Of a stretch of 64,000 bases of DNA, positions 62,376 to 64,000 are shown one piece after another. The position numbers and the translations under genes were made by a program. A model generated the notes under the pieces. The model ran no database searches, was not told the DNA's origin, and was given only the letters and a program-made list of their open reading frames with translations. Where the stretch lies: positions 124,001 to 188,000 of the forward strand of contig NZ_MRST01000018.1 of NCBI RefSeq assembly GCF_001902145.1, read 5' to 3'. Source of the stretch: Pseudomonas fluorescens (GTDB lineage Bacteria; Pseudomonadota; Gammaproteobacteria; Pseudomonadales; Pseudomonadaceae). Each line of letters begins with the position of its first letter. Position 1 is the stretch's first letter.

Positions 62376-63787
62376 GTGTGAAAGTATTCCTGCCGAGCCT
62401 GTTGGTGCTGGCGCTCGCCGCCTGCGCCGTAGGCCCGGACTACAAGACCCAGCAACTGGAGGCGGCCAATATCACGGCCGCCGCCGACACCAAGAGCTAC
62501 GACCATGCCAAATACGAAGGTATCTGGTGGCAGCAGTTCGAGGATCCGACCCTCAACCAACTGGTCACCCAGTCCCTGAGCGGCAACCGTGACCTGCGCG
62601 TAGCCTTTGCCCGCCTGCGGGCGGCACGGGCCATCCGTGATGATGCGGCCAACGACATCATGCCGGTGGTCACCTCCCGCGCCAGCAGCGATGTGGGCAA
62701 GGGCCAGATTCCCGGCCAGACCACCAGACGCGTCAACAGCGAGCGCTACGACCTGGGCCTGGACATGGCCTGGGAAGTGGATTTGTTCGGGCGCATCCGC
62801 CGCAACCTGGAAGCCAGCGACGCCGACCAACAGGTGGCCGAAGCCGACCTGTACCAACTGCAAGTCACCATGATTGCCGAGTTGGTAGATGCCTACGGCC
62901 AACTGCGCGGGGCGCAACTGCGTGAACGCATCGCCCTCGACAACCTGAAGAACCAGCAGGAATCTCGCACCATCACCGTCAGCCTGCGCGATGCCGGCGT
63001 GGGCGATCAGCTCGACGTGGAACGTGCCGACGCGCGCCTGGCGGCGGTGGAAGCCAGCGTGCCGCAACTGCAGGCCGAACAAGTGCGCGAGCGCAACCGC
63101 ATCGCCACCCTCCTCGGCCAGCGCCCGGACAAGCTGAGCGTTGACCTGAGCCCCAAAGACCTGCCGGCAATCGCCAAGGCGTTGCCGATTGGCGACCCGG
63201 GCCAACTGCTGCAACGACGCCCGGACATCCTCAGCGCCGAACGCAAACTGGCCGCCGCCACCGCACGTATCGGCGTGGCCAAGGCCGACCTGTTCCCACG
63301 GGTGAGCCTCAGCGGTTTCCTCGGCTTCACCGCCGGGCGCGGCTCGCAGATCGGCTCGGCCGCAGCGAATGCCTGGTCCCTGGGCCCGAGCATTACCTGG
63401 GCCGCGTTCGATCTGGGCAGCGTGCGTGCGCGGTTGCGCGGTGCGAATGCCGAGGCCGACGGCGCCCTGGCAACCTACGAGCAGCAAGTGCTGCTGGCCC
63501 TGGAAGAGTCCGAGAATGCCTTCAGCGACTACGGCAAGCGCCAGCAACGTTTGGTCTCGCTGATCCGCCAAAGCGAATCCAGCCGCGCCGCCGCCGACCT
63601 CGCGGCGATCCGCTACCGCGAAGGCACCGTGGACTTCCTGGTGCTGCTCGACGCCCAGCGCGAACGCCTGGCCGCCGAAGATTCCCAGGCGCAGGCCGAA
63701 GTGGACCTGTATCGCGGGATAGTGGCGATCTACAAGGCGCTGGGTGGTGGCTGGCAGCCGGATACGGTGGTTGCCAGCAGCAAGTGA
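62372..63787 (+). CDS. oprN: RND outer-membrane factor OprN (NodT family)
   Basis: A 471-aa outer-membrane channel lipoprotein of the NodT family, with a lipobox LAAC near residue 17 (CAVGPDY follows). Family marks are WWQQFEDPTLNQLV, YDLGLDMAWEVDLFGRIRRN and LLQRRPDILSAERKLAAATA. It completes the MexEF-OprN pump. A strong terminator follows. Confidence 0.94.
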   Translation: MSVKVFLPSLLVLALAACAVGPDYKTQQLEAANITAAADTKSYDHAKYEGIWWQQFEDPTLNQLVTQSLSGNRDLRVAFARLRAARAIRDDAANDIMPVVTSRASSDVGKGQIPGQTTRRVNSERYDLGLDMAWEVDLFGRIRRNLEASDADQQVAEADLYQLQVTMIAELVDAYGQLRGAQLRERIALDNLKNQQESRTITVSLRDAGVGDQLDVERADARLAAVEASVPQLQAEQVRERNRIATLLGQRPDKLSVDLSPKDLPAIAKALPIGDPGQLLQRRPDILSAERKLAAATARIGVAKADLFPRVSLSGFLGFTAGRGSQIGSAAANAWSLGPSITWAAFDLGSVRARLRGANAEADGALATYEQQVLLALEESENAFSDYGKRQQRLVSLIRQSESSRAAADLAAIRYREGTVDFLVLLDAQRERLAAEDSQAQAEVDLYRGIVAIYKALGGGWQPDTVVASSK

Positions 63788-63828
63788 GGTAAAGAGCTCC
63801 TTTGGTTGGTCGCATCCAGCCAATTTTT

Positions 63829-63863
63829 AGCCCTGCGGTCCATTCGGTCGCGGGGCTTTTTTT
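63829..63863 (+). terminator. Intrinsic terminator of mexEF-oprN
   Basis: AGCCCTGCG and CGCGGGGCT pair (one mismatch) around a loop and are followed by a run of seven or more T residues. It lies about 40 nt after the oprN stop. Confidence 0.88.
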
Positions 63864-63926
63864 GCCCTGCCATTAGCGGATCAATCAATGGTGCCGCCCT
63901 TGTGGTTCATTCAAACAGAACTTTTT

Positions 63927-64000
63927 TCATAACACCAAGTGCTCTTGCACATAGGCCTTGAACGCCTGGTCACGTGCCGCCTGATGCGTGGGCGCTCGCT
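63927..64000 (-). CDS. C-terminal end of an unidentified gene cut by the window edge
   Basis: Reading left from the window edge, a frame without stops ends RAPTHQAARDQAFKAYVQEH followed by LVL and a TGA at 63927-63929. The composition looks like a real protein end rather than noise. Too little is present to name it. Confidence 0.5.
   Translation of the reverse strand, partial: RAPTHQAARDQAFKAYVQEHLVL

Overview
The window is chromosomal DNA of a fluorescent-group Pseudomonas. The evidence is high GC coding sequence, REP sequences with the core GAGCGAGCTTGCTCGCGAA arranged as inverted pairs, a DUF1652 gene, clear mexS/mexT and mexEF-oprN homologues, a FecI/FecR/TonB-receptor set and many LysR regulators. 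I saw no tRNA, rRNA, CRISPR array, integrase or insertion sequence.

Layout. 0.3-8.8 kb: a DUF1652 protein, a UvrD-like helicase, a pirin, phosphoglucomutase, and a MocR-type regulator behind an unrecognised 474-aa protein; two REP doublets flank genes here. 9.5-12.2 kb: the divergent mexS/mexT pair and an aldo/keto reductase remnant. 12.2-19.4 kb: an operon for a Tat-exported molybdenum hydroxylase (dihaem cytochrome c, 2Fe-2S subunit, molybdopterin subunit, XdhC, MoaA, truncated MocA) with a divergent AraC regulator. 19.5-20.7 kb: an LtrA-like membrane protein. 20.8-29.6 kb: two divergent FadR-type regulators beside an operon of an enolase-superfamily enzyme, a peptide/nickel-type ABC importer and a KdgM-like porin, with a promoter and palindromic operator at its head. 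30-36 kb: a LysR regulator, a VOC protein, the three 5-oxoprolinase subunits, an MHS-type transporter and a stub of a biotin carboxyl carrier protein. 36-40 kb: a secreted Gly-rich protein, a possible 49-aa membrane protein, a LysR/alcohol-dehydrogenase pair and an alpha/beta hydrolase. 40-47 kb: a cluster with three RraA-fold aldolase-like proteins, an aminotransferase, an MFS transporter and two LysR regulators. 47-51 kb: TonB receptor, FecR and FecI. 51-57 kb: AraC regulator, EmrA/EmrB/TolC-like tripartite pump and a LysR regulator. 57.2-57.7 kb: a non-coding element bounded by perfect 20-bp inverted repeats. 57.9-63.8 kb: mexE-mexF-oprN. The right edge cuts a gene on the minus strand.

How the genes work together. 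The two most interesting assemblies are, first, the RraA cluster: all three proteins carry the (D/E)-X20-R-D signature of metal-dependent pyruvate aldolases and sit with an aminotransferase and a transporter, suggesting a route in which a 4-hydroxy amino acid or 4-hydroxy-2-oxo acid is taken up, transaminated and cleaved to pyruvate. Second, the mexS/mexT pair lies about 46 kb from the mexEF-oprN operon, yet both mexS and mexE have an ATCA-N15-AC[CT][AT]T motif 75-77 nt before the start codon, so the regulator probably still controls the distant pump. The FadR/ABC/enolase/KdgM block looks like a sugar-acid uptake and catabolism unit. Functions are assigned from family resemblance read by eye; no database search was possible.
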